Shown here: positions 53,223-61,582 of the stretch, piece after piece
How the letters are laid out: each line of letters starts with the position of its first letter
Numbering within the stretch: position 1 is the stretch's first letter
Assembly (NCBI RefSeq): GCF_030315975.1
Contig: NZ_JASXSZ010000001.1
Span: 1,202,980 to 1,266,979, forward strand
From: Microbacterium candidum
Lineage (GTDB): Bacteria > Actinomycetota > Actinomycetes > Actinomycetales > Microbacteriaceae
Direction: 5' to 3'
Length of the DNA: 64,000 nt
Made by a program: the position numbers and the translations under genes
The notes under the pieces: generated by a model
Told to the model about the DNA's origin: nothing
Seen by the model: the letters and a program-made list of their open reading frames with translations, nothing else
Databases searched by the model: none

Positions 53223-54865
53223 CCCGCATCCTCTCGGTCGAAGACCTGCGCGTCTCCTACGCCACCCGCGACGGACGGCGGACCGCCGTCGACGGCGTCT
53301 CGTTCGACGTCGCCGCGGGCGAGGTCGTCGCGCTCGTCGGCGAGTCCGGCTCGGGCAAGTCCACGACGGCGCATGCGGTCATCGGGCTGCTGCCCGAGGG
53401 CGGTCGCGTCGATGGGGGAGCGGTCCGCCTCGGCGGGCTCGGGGATGCGGAGGTCGACGTCGCCGGCTGGTCCTCGCGGCGCCTGAGCACCGTGCGCGGC
53501 GCGCTGGTCGGCCTCATCCCGCAGGACCCGGTGACGTCGCTCGATCCGGTTCGGCCGGTCGGCGTGCAGATCGCCGAGGTGCTGCGCCTGCACGGTGTCC
53601 GCGACCGCTCGGGGGCACGCGCGCGCGTCCTGGAGCTCCTCGAGCGCGTCGGTCTCGACGATCCCGTCCGGCGCGCGAAGCAGTATCCGCACGAGCTGTC
53701 CGGCGGGATGCGGCAGCGCGTCCTCATCGCCATCGCGGTCGCCCTCGCGCCCCGTCTCATCATCGCGGACGAGCCGACGAGCGCGCTCGACGCCACCGTG
53801 CAGAAGCGCATCCTCGACCTCATCGACGATCTGCGTGCGGAGCACGGCACCGCGGTGCTGCTCGTCACCCACGACCTCGGCGTCGCCGCCGAGCGCGCGC
53901 AGCGGCTGGTCGTGCTCAACCACGGGCGGATCGTCGAGCAGGGGCCGACGGCCGACGTGGTCGCGGCGCCCACCGACCTCTATACGCGGCAGCTCCTCGC
54001 CGACGCACCGGCTCTCGCCGACGGATTCCGTGCGGCACCGGCTCCCCTGTATCTGCGGGATGCCGCGTCCGCGGCGGGGGAGAACCCGTACGCGATCGTC
54101 GCCGCCGGTCTCGTGAAGCAGTTCCGTGTGCCGGGGCGCGAGTCGTTCCGGGCCGTCGACGACGTGTCGTTCCGCGTGCGGAGGGGGACCACGCACGCGC
54201 TCGTCGGGGAGTCGGGCTCCGGCAAGACGACCACTGCGCGCCTGATCACGCGGCACCTCCAGCCCGATGCGGGGCGCATCGCCCTCGCCGGCGAACACGT
54301 GGACGCGCTGCGGGGGGCCGACCTGCGGCGCCTGCGCCGACGCATCCAGCTGGTGTACCAGAACCCGTTCTCGTCGCTCGATCCCCGACAGAGCATCGGG
54401 GCGATCATCTCGGAGCCGCTCGCGAACATCGGGGAGGGATCACGTGCCGAGCGCCGCGCCCGGGCCGCCGAGCTCGTCGATCGCGTCGCGCTGCCGGCGG
54501 ACGTGCTGAGCCGCACGCCCCGGGAGCTGTCGGGCGGGCAGCGCCAGCGCGTCGCGATCGCTCGTGCCCTCGCCATCAGCCCCGACATCGTCGTGCTCGA
54601 CGAAGCGGTCTCCGCGCTCGACGTGACCGTGCAGGCGCGGATCCTCGAGCTGCTCGAGTCCCTGCAGCAAGAGCTCGGCCTCACGTATCTGTTCATCTCG
54701 CACGACCTCGCCGTCGTCCGCGGCATCAGCCGCACCGTCTCGGTGATGCACGGCGGACGGATCGTCGAGGAGGGCACCACCGAGGACGTCTTCGCCCATC
54801 CCCAGCACGACCATACGCGCGAGCTGCTCGCAGCCGTGCCCGGCAGAACGGAGGTCGCCGCATGA
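53219..54865 (+). CDS. Fused dual ABC ATPase (DppD-DppF in one chain)
   Basis: 548 residues holding two complete nucleotide-binding domains, which power the importer. First: Walker A GESGSGKST at about 42-50, signature LSGGMRQR, Walker B LIIADEP. Second: Walker A GESGSGKTT, QNPFSSLDPRQ Q-loop, signature LSGGQRQR, Walker B IVVLDEA. Fused DppDF proteins are common in actinobacteria. ATGA overlaps at both ends. Confidence 0.95.
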   Translation: MTRILSVEDLRVSYATRDGRRTAVDGVSFDVAAGEVVALVGESGSGKSTTAHAVIGLLPEGGRVDGGAVRLGGLGDAEVDVAGWSSRRLSTVRGALVGLIPQDPVTSLDPVRPVGVQIAEVLRLHGVRDRSGARARVLELLERVGLDDPVRRAKQYPHELSGGMRQRVLIAIAVALAPRLIIADEPTSALDATVQKRILDLIDDLRAEHGTAVLLVTHDLGVAAERAQRLVVLNHGRIVEQGPTADVVAAPTDLYTRQLLADAPALADGFRAAPAPLYLRDAASAAGENPYAIVAAGLVKQFRVPGRESFRAVDDVSFRVRRGTTHALVGESGSGKTTTARLITRHLQPDAGRIALAGEHVDALRGADLRRLRRRIQLVYQNPFSSLDPRQSIGAIISEPLANIGEGSRAERRARAAELVDRVALPADVLSRTPRELSGGQRQRVAIARALAISPDIVVLDEAVSALDVTVQARILELLESLQQELGLTYLFISHDLAVVRGISRTVSVMHGGRIVEEGTTEDVFAHPQHDHTRELLAAVPGRTEVAA

Positions 54866-55896
54866 CGACGCTCGCCTTCTTCACCCGCCTGCTCGACGAC
54901 GCTCCGCCTGCGGAACGGTACCGGCTCGCGACCGACCAGATCCGCCACGCCGAGCGCTTCGGCGTCGGCAGGGCGTGGGTCGCGCAGCACCATTTCCGCG
55001 CGGCCGAGGGCGGCCTGCCCTCGCCGTTCGTGTTCCTCGCGCACGCGGCCGCCCCGACGTCGGAGATCCGGCTCGGCACCGGCGTCGTGACCCTGCCTCT
55101 CGAGGACCCGGTGCGCGTCGCGGAGGATGCGGTGGTCGCGGACCTCCTCTCCGGCGGACGCCTCGATCTCGGTCTCGGCAGCGGCGGCACCCCTTCGTCG
55201 TTCATCCCGTTCGGCGTCGACGTCGCCGACAAGGCGCGGCTCTTCGACGAGAAGCTCGCGGTCCTGCAGGCCGCGCTCACAGGCGGAGACATCGGTGCGG
55301 GAAACCGGCTGCATCCCCAGGCGGGTGCGGTCCAGGATGCGGTGCCCCTGCGCGAGCGCGTCTGGCAGGCGACGTTCTCGCCGGCCGGAGGCACCCGTGC
55401 GGGGCGCGCATCGGACGGACTGCTCCTCTCGCGTACGCAGCCGCGACCGGCCGAGCGGCCGCACGCGACACTCGCGGAGGTGCAGGACCCGATCATCGAC
55501 GCCTATCTCGATGCACTCCCTGTCGGCGTGCGGCCGCGGGTCACCGCATCCCGCAACGTCTTCGTCGCCGACGACCGGGCCGAAGCCCTGCGCTTCGCCG
55601 AGGTCGGGCTCCGGCGGGCGGCCGACGGCTTCCGCCGTGCCGGCCAGCGCATCCCGGGCGACACGCTCGACGAGCTCATCGCCGCTCTCGACACCCACCT
55701 CGGCACCCCCGACGAGGTCGCCGCATCCCTCGCCGCCGACACGACGCTCGCCCGCGCCGACGAGGTGGCGTTCCAGGTCCACTCGGTGGATGCGCCGCAC
55801 GAGCACGTGCTGCGCTCCATCGAACTCTTCGCCACCGAGGTCGCGCCCGCCCTGGGCTGGACCACCTCCCGCACCCCCGAGAAGGAGATCGCATGA
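54862..55896 (+). CDS. FMN-dependent luciferase-like monooxygenase (KPN_01858-like)
   Basis: 344 residues, one luciferase-type barrel: FFTRLLDDAPPAERYRLATDQIRHAERFGVGRAWVAQHHF, then IRLGTGVVTLPLEDPVRVAEDAVVADLLSGGRLDLGLGSGGTPSSF. It differs from the NtaA-type enzyme upstream and matches, from memory, a curated family always found with CMD-domain proteins and an ABC importer. Needs FMNH2. The reaction is unknown: oxidative C-S or C-N cleavage of the imported compound is likely. Confidence 0.88.
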   Translation: MTTLAFFTRLLDDAPPAERYRLATDQIRHAERFGVGRAWVAQHHFRAAEGGLPSPFVFLAHAAAPTSEIRLGTGVVTLPLEDPVRVAEDAVVADLLSGGRLDLGLGSGGTPSSFIPFGVDVADKARLFDEKLAVLQAALTGGDIGAGNRLHPQAGAVQDAVPLRERVWQATFSPAGGTRAGRASDGLLLSRTQPRPAERPHATLAEVQDPIIDAYLDALPVGVRPRVTASRNVFVADDRAEALRFAEVGLRRAADGFRRAGQRIPGDTLDELIAALDTHLGTPDEVAASLAADTTLARADEVAFQVHSVDAPHEHVLRSIELFATEVAPALGWTTSRTPEKEIA

Positions 55897-56492
55897 CCGA
55901 CACGATCGACACCGTCCTGGGCATCGCCCCGGGCGACGCGCTGGATGCGCTCCGCCGTCGCCGCCCCGTGACGCGCGAGCAGCTGCAGGCGAGCCACGAC
56001 GCCCTGTTCTCGCCGGTGGATGACGCGGCTTTTCCCATCGCCGAGCGACACCTCGTCGCTGCGTTCGCGACGCGGCTCACGGCGGACGATGCGCTCGCGG
56101 CCTACTACGCGGACCATGCGCCGGCGGCTCTGAGGGACGTCGTGCTCGCGGAGGCGGTCGCCTCGTCCGCCGAGGGCCCTTTCGGGCATTATCGCGAGGC
56201 CGGCCTCGTCGCCGAGTCCACCGACGGCCCGCGCTACGAGACGATCGCGCACGAGGCGCTGAGTGAGCGCCTCGCCGCGGCTCTCACGCACGCGCACCTG
56301 CTGGTCTTCCGGCCGCGCGAGGCGGACGCCGACGCCCTCGACCGGCTGCTCGATGCGGGCTGGAGCGTGGACGGGATCGTGACGCTCTCGCAGCTCGTCG
56401 CCTTCGTCGCGTTCCAGCAGCGTGTCGCCGCAGGGCTGACGGCGCTCGCCCGCGCTGGAGTCCGCTCCATCGAGACGGAGGTCGCCGCATGA
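55893..56492 (+). CDS. CMD-domain protein, Avi_7170-like
   Basis: 199 residues, helical, of the carboxymuconolactone-decarboxylase/AhpD-like superfamily: PVTREQLQASHDALFSPVDDAAFPIAERHLVAAFATRLTADDALAAYYADH is the conserved half, and WSVDGIVTLSQLVAFVAFQQRVAAGL the second. It lacks the CxxC of active AhpD proteins, so it may be a structural or substrate-binding partner of the next gene product. Overlaps both neighbours by ATGA. I place it in the Avi_7170-type family from memory. Confidence 0.85.
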   Translation: MTDTIDTVLGIAPGDALDALRRRRPVTREQLQASHDALFSPVDDAAFPIAERHLVAAFATRLTADDALAAYYADHAPAALRDVVLAEAVASSAEGPFGHYREAGLVAESTDGPRYETIAHEALSERLAAALTHAHLLVFRPREADADALDRLLDAGWSVDGIVTLSQLVAFVAFQQRVAAGLTALARAGVRSIETEVAA

Positions 56493-57100
56493 GCGGGCAC
56501 ACCCTGGCGTACGACGCTCCGTATCCGGGTGGGTTCACCCGCGCCGAGGTCGGTTGGCTGCCGTGGCTCGAGCCGCTGAATCCCGCCGAGCTCACCGACC
56601 GGCACTACGCGGGCCTCGTCGACCGAGGCCGTGCGGGGAGCGACTACTTCCGTCTCCTCGCGCGCGACCCCGAGATCCTCCGCGCCCGGACGCTCGTCGA
56701 CAAGGACATCTTCTACAACACGTCCGAGGGCCTGCCGCGCGGGGATCGAGAGCTCGCCGCCGCCGCCGCATCCCGTGTCAATGGCTGCGTGTTCTGCGCC
56801 TCCGTGCACGCCCGCTTCGCCGCCCACTTCTCCGGCCGGGCCGCCGACGTCGACACTCTGCTCGCCGAGGGCGTCGCCGCCGATCTCGGCGACCGCTGGA
56901 ACGCGATCACGGATGCGGCGGCAGCCCTCACGCGCACGCCGATCGAGTTCGGGTCCGCGGACATCGGACGCCTCCGCGCGGAGGGGCTCGATGACCTCGA
57001 GATCGCGGATGTCGTGCACGCTGCGGCCTTCTTCAACTGGGCCAACCGGCTGATGCTGTCGATCGGCCGCCCGGTCGCACCGCCGGACGGTGCCGCATGA
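56489..57100 (+). CDS. Alkylhydroperoxidase-domain protein, Avi_7169-like
   Basis: 203 residues of the AhpD/CMD fold with an intact redox motif: C100-x2-C103-x3-H107 (NGCVFCASVHARF). Such proteins reduce peroxides or protect partner flavoenzymes. Here it could remove the flavin hydroperoxide or H2O2 leaked by the two luciferase-like enzymes, or act on the substrate itself. VHAAAFFNWANRLMLSIG is the conserved C-terminal helix. Coupled to neighbours by 4-base overlaps. Confidence 0.87.
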   Translation: MSGHTLAYDAPYPGGFTRAEVGWLPWLEPLNPAELTDRHYAGLVDRGRAGSDYFRLLARDPEILRARTLVDKDIFYNTSEGLPRGDRELAAAAASRVNGCVFCASVHARFAAHFSGRAADVDTLLAEGVAADLGDRWNAITDAAAALTRTPIEFGSADIGRLRAEGLDDLEIADVVHAAAFFNWANRLMLSIGRPVAPPDGAA

Positions 57101-57666
57101 CGCTGCGGGTCGTCGGGGTGTCCGGGTCGCTGCAGGAGCCGAGCCGCACAACGGTGCTCGTGCGGGAGATCGTCGCCGAGGTGGCGCGCGTCGCGGAGGT
57201 CGAGTCCCGCGTCATCGAGCTCACCGCGGTCGGCCCGCGCCTCGCCGGGGCGCTCAGCCGCGCAGACCTCGCCGCCGACGTCGAGGAGGAGCTCCGCGCG
57301 ATCGAGACGGCCGACCTCCTCGTCGTGGCGAGCCCGGTCTACCGCGGATCGTTCACCGGGCTCTTCAAGCACCTGTTCGACTTCGTCGACCAGTACGCGC
57401 TCCTCGGACACCCGGTGCTCTTGGCGGCGACCGGTGGTGGCGAGCGGCACGCGCTCGTCCTCGAGCACCAGCTGCGCCCGCTGTTCGGGTTCTTCCAGGC
57501 GCTGACGCTGCCGGTCGGCGTGTACGCGAGCACGAGCGAGTTCGACGGATACGAGCTGCGGGACGGCGCGGTGCGCGCCCGCATCCGCCGCGCCGTCGAG
57601 GCCGGGCTCCCGCTCGTCGAGCAGGTCGCGGCGACCCGCGTCTCGGAGTACGTCTCGGTCTGGTGA
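57097..57666 (+). CDS. msuE: NADPH-dependent FMN reductase, MsuE-like
   Basis: Supplies FMNH2 to flavin monooxygenases. 189 residues with the flavodoxin-like fold: VVGVSGSLQEPSRTTVLV phosphate loop, LLVVASPVYRGSFTGLFKHLFD, and LLAATGGGERHALVLEHQLRPLFGFFQALTLPVGVYAS, which closely recalls MsuE of methanesulfonate users. Last gene of the unit and the natural partner of the two luciferase-like enzymes. Its relation to MsuE is the best single clue that the pathway handles organosulfur. Ends 1 bp from the convergent MFS gene. Confidence 0.87.
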   Translation: MTLRVVGVSGSLQEPSRTTVLVREIVAEVARVAEVESRVIELTAVGPRLAGALSRADLAADVEEELRAIETADLLVVASPVYRGSFTGLFKHLFDFVDQYALLGHPVLLAATGGGERHALVLEHQLRPLFGFFQALTLPVGVYASTSEFDGYELRDGAVRARIRRAVEAGLPLVEQVAATRVSEYVSVW

Positions 57667-57667
57667 T

Positions 57668-58897
57668 TCAGTGCCGGCTGCCGAGGGCGGCGTTCACGAT
57701 GCCGGCGATCACGACGACCGCCGCCGAGACGATCGGGATGTACAGCGCCGTCGCGGTGCCGGCGGATTGCGCGATCGCCCCGGTCAGAGCGGCGGCGGCC
57801 GACTGACCGACGATGACGCTCGACCCGATGATCGTCATCACGGTCGCCGAACGTCCCGCCGGACTGTAGGCGGCGCCCAGGCTGTACTGCGTCACGAGCG
57901 TCGGGCCGATGCCGATTCCGATGACCAGCAGCGCCAGCGCCATGTGCCCGACGTCTCCGACGAAGGGCAGCGACAGCGACCCCACGAAGATGACGCCGGA
58001 GAAGGTCAGCCAGCGCGCGCGCAGCGAGAATCGCGCCGGGAAGAACATGACTCCGAGCGCGAAGATCGCGGACCCCACGCCCATCGCGCCGTACACGAGA
58101 CCGGCTTCGGTCTCCGCGCCGCGGTCGCGCATGAAGGCGGTCAGCGACGTCAGCATGGATCCGAAGAACAGGCCCATGCCGAGCGTGCCGACGGTGACCG
58201 TCATGAGCCGTACGCCGAACAGCTCGCGCGCCGGCGCCTGCACGACGAGGTCCGCCGTGACGAGCGGGACGCCCGGCTCAGCGGCCCGCAGGGTCCGGCC
58301 CGACGGATGCAGCGCGAACGCCGTGACGAAGACCGCGGTCAGCACCGCCGCGCCGATGATCGGCGCCGCGGGGGTGAACGCGGTCGCGAGGACGCCGACG
58401 ACGACGGGCCCGAAGACGAAGACGATCTCGTCGGCCGCGGACTCGTACGCCATCGTGGCGTTCAGGATGCGGGGGCGCCGCGCGCGCGGGAACGCGCGGT
58501 CGATGATGCCGACGAGTCGGCTGCGCGACATGGGCGACACCTGCGGTGCGGTCGCGCCGACGAGGAGCGAGGTCACGAGGATCGCGGCAGCCGGGAGGGG
58601 GCTGAAGACGACCCACGCCAGGGCGACGAGCACGAGGCTGTTCGCGATGCCGGTCGCGAGTACGACGGGGCGCTGTCCGAACCGGTCGGCGGCGGCGCCG
58701 ATGAGCGGGCCGCAGATCGCCGCGCCGAGGCCGACCATCGCGGAGTTCACGCCGCCGAGGGCGAGGGAACCGCGGCCCGCGACGACGAGCGTCAGCACGC
58801 CGACGACCATCATCGCGTAAGGGAATCGGGCGATGAGCGCGATGGGGAAGTACGCGAAACCCGTTGCGCGGATGAGACCCGGTTCCTTCTCCGTCAC
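57668..58897 (-). CDS. MFS transporter
   Basis: 409 residues, 12 membrane segments. Loop 2-3 motif GAAADRFGQRPVVLATG; other helices such as ALLVIGIGIGPTLVTQYSLGAAYSPAGRSATVMTIIGSSVIVGQS. GTG start with a GGGAGGAGG ribosome site. Resembles the YbfB/Bcr-like exporter branch; substrate unknown. It converges on the monooxygenase operon with a 1-bp gap and no room for a terminator, so mutual transcriptional interference is possible. Confidence 0.88.
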   Translation of the reverse strand: MTEKEPGLIRATGFAYFPIALIARFPYAMMVVGVLTLVVAGRGSLALGGVNSAMVGLGAAICGPLIGAAADRFGQRPVVLATGIANSLVLVALAWVVFSPLPAAAILVTSLLVGATAPQVSPMSRSRLVGIIDRAFPRARRPRILNATMAYESAADEIVFVFGPVVVGVLATAFTPAAPIIGAAVLTAVFVTAFALHPSGRTLRAAEPGVPLVTADLVVQAPARELFGVRLMTVTVGTLGMGLFFGSMLTSLTAFMRDRGAETEAGLVYGAMGVGSAIFALGVMFFPARFSLRARWLTFSGVIFVGSLSLPFVGDVGHMALALLVIGIGIGPTLVTQYSLGAAYSPAGRSATVMTIIGSSVIVGQSAAAALTGAIAQSAGTATALYIPIVSAAVVVIAGIVNAALGSRH

Positions 58898-58995
58898 GTC
58901 CGCCTCCTCCCGCGCGCGCCCAAGCGTCCCATCCTATCGAGGCCTCTTCGTCACACGCAGGCCCGCGCTTCTGGGCGAGGAGTAGCGTCACGAAC

Positions 58996-60036
58996 ATGAC
59001 CGGCATCCTCGGCACCGTGCATCCCATTCTTCTCGGCCCGTTCGGCGGACTCTCGTCCATCGAGCTGACCGCGGCGGTGAGCGAGCTCGGGGGTCTCGGC
59101 GGCTATGGCCTCTACGGGTATGCGCCGGATCGCATCCGGGACACGATCGCGCAGCTGAAGGATGCGACCTCCCGGCCGTTCGCGGTGAACCTGTGGCTGC
59201 CGACGGGCGACGAGGTCGTGCCGTCGCACCTGGATCTCACGCCGTTCATCGATGCGCTCGAGCCGCTGTACGCGGAGGTCGGCCTCGAGCCGCCGGAGCC
59301 GCCCACCTCGTTCCTCCCCGACGTCGACGCGCAGCTCGACGCGGTGCTGGAGGCGGAGCCCGCCGTCCTCACCCTCGTGTTCGGCGCGCCGTCGCACGAG
59401 CTCGTCGAGCGCGCGCACGCGCGCGGCATCCTCGTGGTCGGCACGGCGACGACGGTCGCCGAGGCGGTCAAGCTGGATGCCTCCGGGGTCGACGCGATCG
59501 TCGCGAGCGGCTCCGAGGCCGGCGGCCACCGCGTCTCGTTCCTCGCCGCCCCGGAGCGCTCCCTCGTCGGCACCTTTGCGCTCGTGCCGCAGGTCGTCGA
59601 CGCGGTGCACGTTCCCGTGGTCGCGGCCGGCGGCATCGCGGACCGCCGCGGAGTGGCGGCGGCGTTCGCACTCGGCGCCTCGGGCGTGCTCGTCGGCACG
59701 GCCTTCCTGCGCACGCGCGAGTCAGCGGCGACGGATGCGCACCGCCGCGCGATCGCCGGTGCCGCCGACACCTCGACCGTGCTCACCCGGGCGATGAGCG
59801 GGCGGCTCGCCCGCGGCATCCCGAACCGCGCGATGCGCGAGATCGAGGCGAGCGGTGTGATCGCGCCGTTCCCCGCGCAGAACTGGCTGACGGGGAAGTT
59901 CCGCGCGGCCGCGGGCGCTCAGGGTCGCGGGGATCTCGTGTCGCTGTGGGCGGGTCAGGCGGCAGGGCTCGCCCGCCGCGAGACCGCCGCGGAGGTGTTC
60001 GCGGAGCTCGCCGCCGGCGTCCCCGCAAGCGGCTGA
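58996..60036 (+). CDS. Nitronate monooxygenase (2-nitropropane dioxygenase type)
   Basis: FMN enzyme that oxidises nitronates. 346 residues, TIM barrel. The phosphate-binding motif GVDAIVASGSEAGGHR is diagnostic, followed by VPVVAAGGIADRRGVAAAFALGASGVLVGTAFL. The N-terminus HPILLGPFGGLSSIELTAAVSELGGLG is a typical NMO start. TAGCGT lies 7 bases before ATG 58996 and no ribosome site is seen, so probably leaderless. Single-gene unit. Confidence 0.92.
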   Translation: MTGILGTVHPILLGPFGGLSSIELTAAVSELGGLGGYGLYGYAPDRIRDTIAQLKDATSRPFAVNLWLPTGDEVVPSHLDLTPFIDALEPLYAEVGLEPPEPPTSFLPDVDAQLDAVLEAEPAVLTLVFGAPSHELVERAHARGILVVGTATTVAEAVKLDASGVDAIVASGSEAGGHRVSFLAAPERSLVGTFALVPQVVDAVHVPVVAAGGIADRRGVAAAFALGASGVLVGTAFLRTRESAATDAHRRAIAGAADTSTVLTRAMSGRLARGIPNRAMREIEASGVIAPFPAQNWLTGKFRAAAGAQGRGDLVSLWAGQAAGLARRETAAEVFAELAAGVPASG

Positions 60037-60080
60037 GGATTCGTCACATCGCTGTCGTCGCCGCACCCTAGGATGAGCGC

Positions 60081-60464
60081 ATGATCGCCCTCGACAACAT
60101 CGCGAACACGACTGCCTACACCGGCTCCTATGCCGCCTGGGGGTGGGTCGGCCTGGTGTTCTACATCCTTGTGGTCGTCGCCCTCTGGAAGGTCTTCTCG
60201 AAGGCGGGGTGGCCCGGCATCCTCGCGATCATCCCGATCGTGAACCTCTTCATCCTCGTGAAGATCGCGGGCTGGTCGGCCTGGCTCGGGCTGCTGTGGC
60301 TCATCCCGATCGTCAACGTCGTGTTCGGCATCCTGGTCGCGCTGCGCGTGGGTCGCGGGTTCGGCAAGGGCGGGGTGTTCTCGTTCTTCCTGCTGTGGCT
60401 GTTCAGCGTGATCGGCTACTTCATCATCGGATTCGGGAAGGCGGCCTACACGAAGCCCGTGTAG
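60081..60464 (+). CDS. DUF5684 small membrane protein
   Basis: 127 residues with three or four membrane segments: GLVFYILVVVALWKVFSKAGWPGILAIIPIVNLFILVKIAGWSAWLGLLWLIPIVNVVF and a last segment FSFFLLWLFSVIGYFIIGFGKAAY. The GWPG...IPIVN...IPIVN pattern is that of DUF5684 proteins. Function unknown. TAGGAT lies 6 bases before the ATG, so the mRNA is likely leaderless. Confidence 0.85.
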   Translation: MIALDNIANTTAYTGSYAAWGWVGLVFYILVVVALWKVFSKAGWPGILAIIPIVNLFILVKIAGWSAWLGLLWLIPIVNVVFGILVALRVGRGFGKGGVFSFFLLWLFSVIGYFIIGFGKAAYTKPV

Positions 60465-60479
60465 AGCCGACTGATCCCC

Positions 60480-61142
60480 TTGGCACGCCGCGCGAAGAAG
60501 GCCGCGCCGCCCCCGGAGAAGACCGGGGACGGCGCGTCTCGCGTGCTCGGCGGTGACAAGCCGCGCGTGCGCGACCAGGTCGCCGAGGGCGTCTACATCG
60601 CGGCGGCCGCGACGCGCCTCGCGCTCAAGAACAGGATGCTCGTCGAGATCCTCGCGGGCGGCGCCGACTTCGACGTCGATCGGTTCGTGCCGGAGGCGAA
60701 GGAGACCCTCCTCGCGCTCGCCGACGAGGCGGACGAGGATGCGGAGCGCACGCGCAGGGAGGGGAAGAAGGCGAGCCGCCGCTTCCGCGATCCCTACGGT
60801 TCGCACGACTACTCGAGTCGCGACGTGCGCAATCTGCGCCGGCGACGCAAGCAGTCCGAGCGCATCGCGGCGGAGCTGCGCGAGCGGGCCGGTGACGACG
60901 CGCAGCTGCGCGAACTCGTCGAGGCCGCGCGCGAGGCCGCATGGGCGGACGTGTCCCGCAACATCGACCGGACGCTGCGCATCGAGGCAGCCCGGCCCGA
61001 CCTCGACCCAGACTACGAGCAGATGCGCGAGGCGCGGATGCAGTCGCTCCGCCTCGTCGATCTGCCCCGGCTCGCGGCGCACAAGCGGCGCCTCGAGGAG
61101 ATCCGTTCGGGCGAGACGGACGAGACCCCGCCCGATTCGTGA
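60480..61142 (+). CDS. Basic, helical hypothetical protein
   Basis: 220 residues, highly charged (Arg/Glu/Asp), predicted long helices with coiled-coil character: TLLALADEADEDAERTRREGKKASRRF, then NLRRRRKQSERIAAELRERAGDDAQLRELVEAAREAAW. The N-terminus is Lys/Ala/Pro-rich. No recognised domain. The only fitting start is TTG at 60480, 15 bases after the previous stop, with no clear ribosome site. Directly precedes the tRNA gene. Confidence 0.7.
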   Translation: MARRAKKAAPPPEKTGDGASRVLGGDKPRVRDQVAEGVYIAAAATRLALKNRMLVEILAGGADFDVDRFVPEAKETLLALADEADEDAERTRREGKKASRRFRDPYGSHDYSSRDVRNLRRRRKQSERIAAELRERAGDDAQLRELVEAAREAAWADVSRNIDRTLRIEAARPDLDPDYEQMREARMQSLRLVDLPRLAAHKRRLEEIRSGETDETPPDS

Positions 61143-61197
61143 GATCGCCCGCTCGTAGGGTATGGTTGAGGACGTTGTGCGCGAGAGCGCAGAGCAC

Positions 61198-61270
61198 GCG
61201 CCTGTAGCTCAATGGATAGAGCATCTGACTACGGATCAGAAGGTTGGGGGTTCGAGTCCCTCCAGGCGCG
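61198..61270 (+). tRNA. tRNA-Arg (anticodon ACG)
   Basis: 73 nucleotides with all four arms. Acceptor GCGCCTG pairs with CAGGCGC; D arm GCTC/GAGC; anticodon stem TCTGA/TCAGA around CTACGGA, so anticodon ACG (wobble A to inosine, reads CGU/CGC/CGA); T arm GGGGG/CCCTC with TTCGAGT. CCA is not encoded. A TATGGT-like -10 lies about 30 bases upstream. Its 3' end appears to be the attachment site of the element to the right. Confidence 0.96.
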
Positions 61271-61562
61271 CACTGTGTTGAGACAGTAGGCTAACGGCCC
61301 CCGCTTCGGCGGGGGCCGTTGTCGTTTCCTCAACGCCCTCCGCGAACCACTCCATGGACTGGCCAACGGCTCGCGCCCACTTGACCATGTTCGACATGCT
61401 CGGCTCAGTGCGGCCCTGCTCCCACGCTGAGACGGCGCTACGGGAGACGCCGCACCGGGCGGCAATCTCTGCCTGCTCCAGCCCTGCCCAGATGCGGGAT
61501 GTCTTCATCCTGCGCGCGAGGCCTACGCCTGTTGATGGCCTCATGGCGTCGATTGTGCTCAT
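61236..61562 (-). CDS. XRE-family repressor of the integrated element, with antisense-tRNA tail
   Basis: 108 residues. Cro/CI-type helix-turn-helix: AGLEQAEIAARCGVSRSAVSAWEQGRTEPSMSNMVKWARAVG. The protein proper seems to end near SMEWFAEGVEE. Then the frame reads through the tRNA terminator hairpin (TTAPAEAGAV) and finishes on the antisense strand of the tRNA (RLEGLEPPTF). This tail is best seen as a product of integration, not a domain. TAGACT lies 6 bases before the ATG (leaderless). Paired half-sites just upstream suggest self-repression. Confidence 0.8.
   Translation of the reverse strand: MSTIDAMRPSTGVGLARRMKTSRIWAGLEQAEIAARCGVSRSAVSAWEQGRTEPSMSNMVKWARAVGQSMEWFAEGVEETTTAPAEAGAVSLLSQHSARLEGLEPPTF
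61293..61320 (+). terminator. tRNA terminator hairpin (UUCG tetraloop)
   Basis: AACGGCCCCCGC-TTCG-GCGGGGGCCGTT, a perfect 12-bp stem with a UUCG loop 22 bases past the tRNA, followed by GTCGTTTCC. On the other strand it is read as part of the XRE frame. Confidence 0.9.
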
Positions 61563-61582
61563 GACGTGAGTCTAGAACCGTC

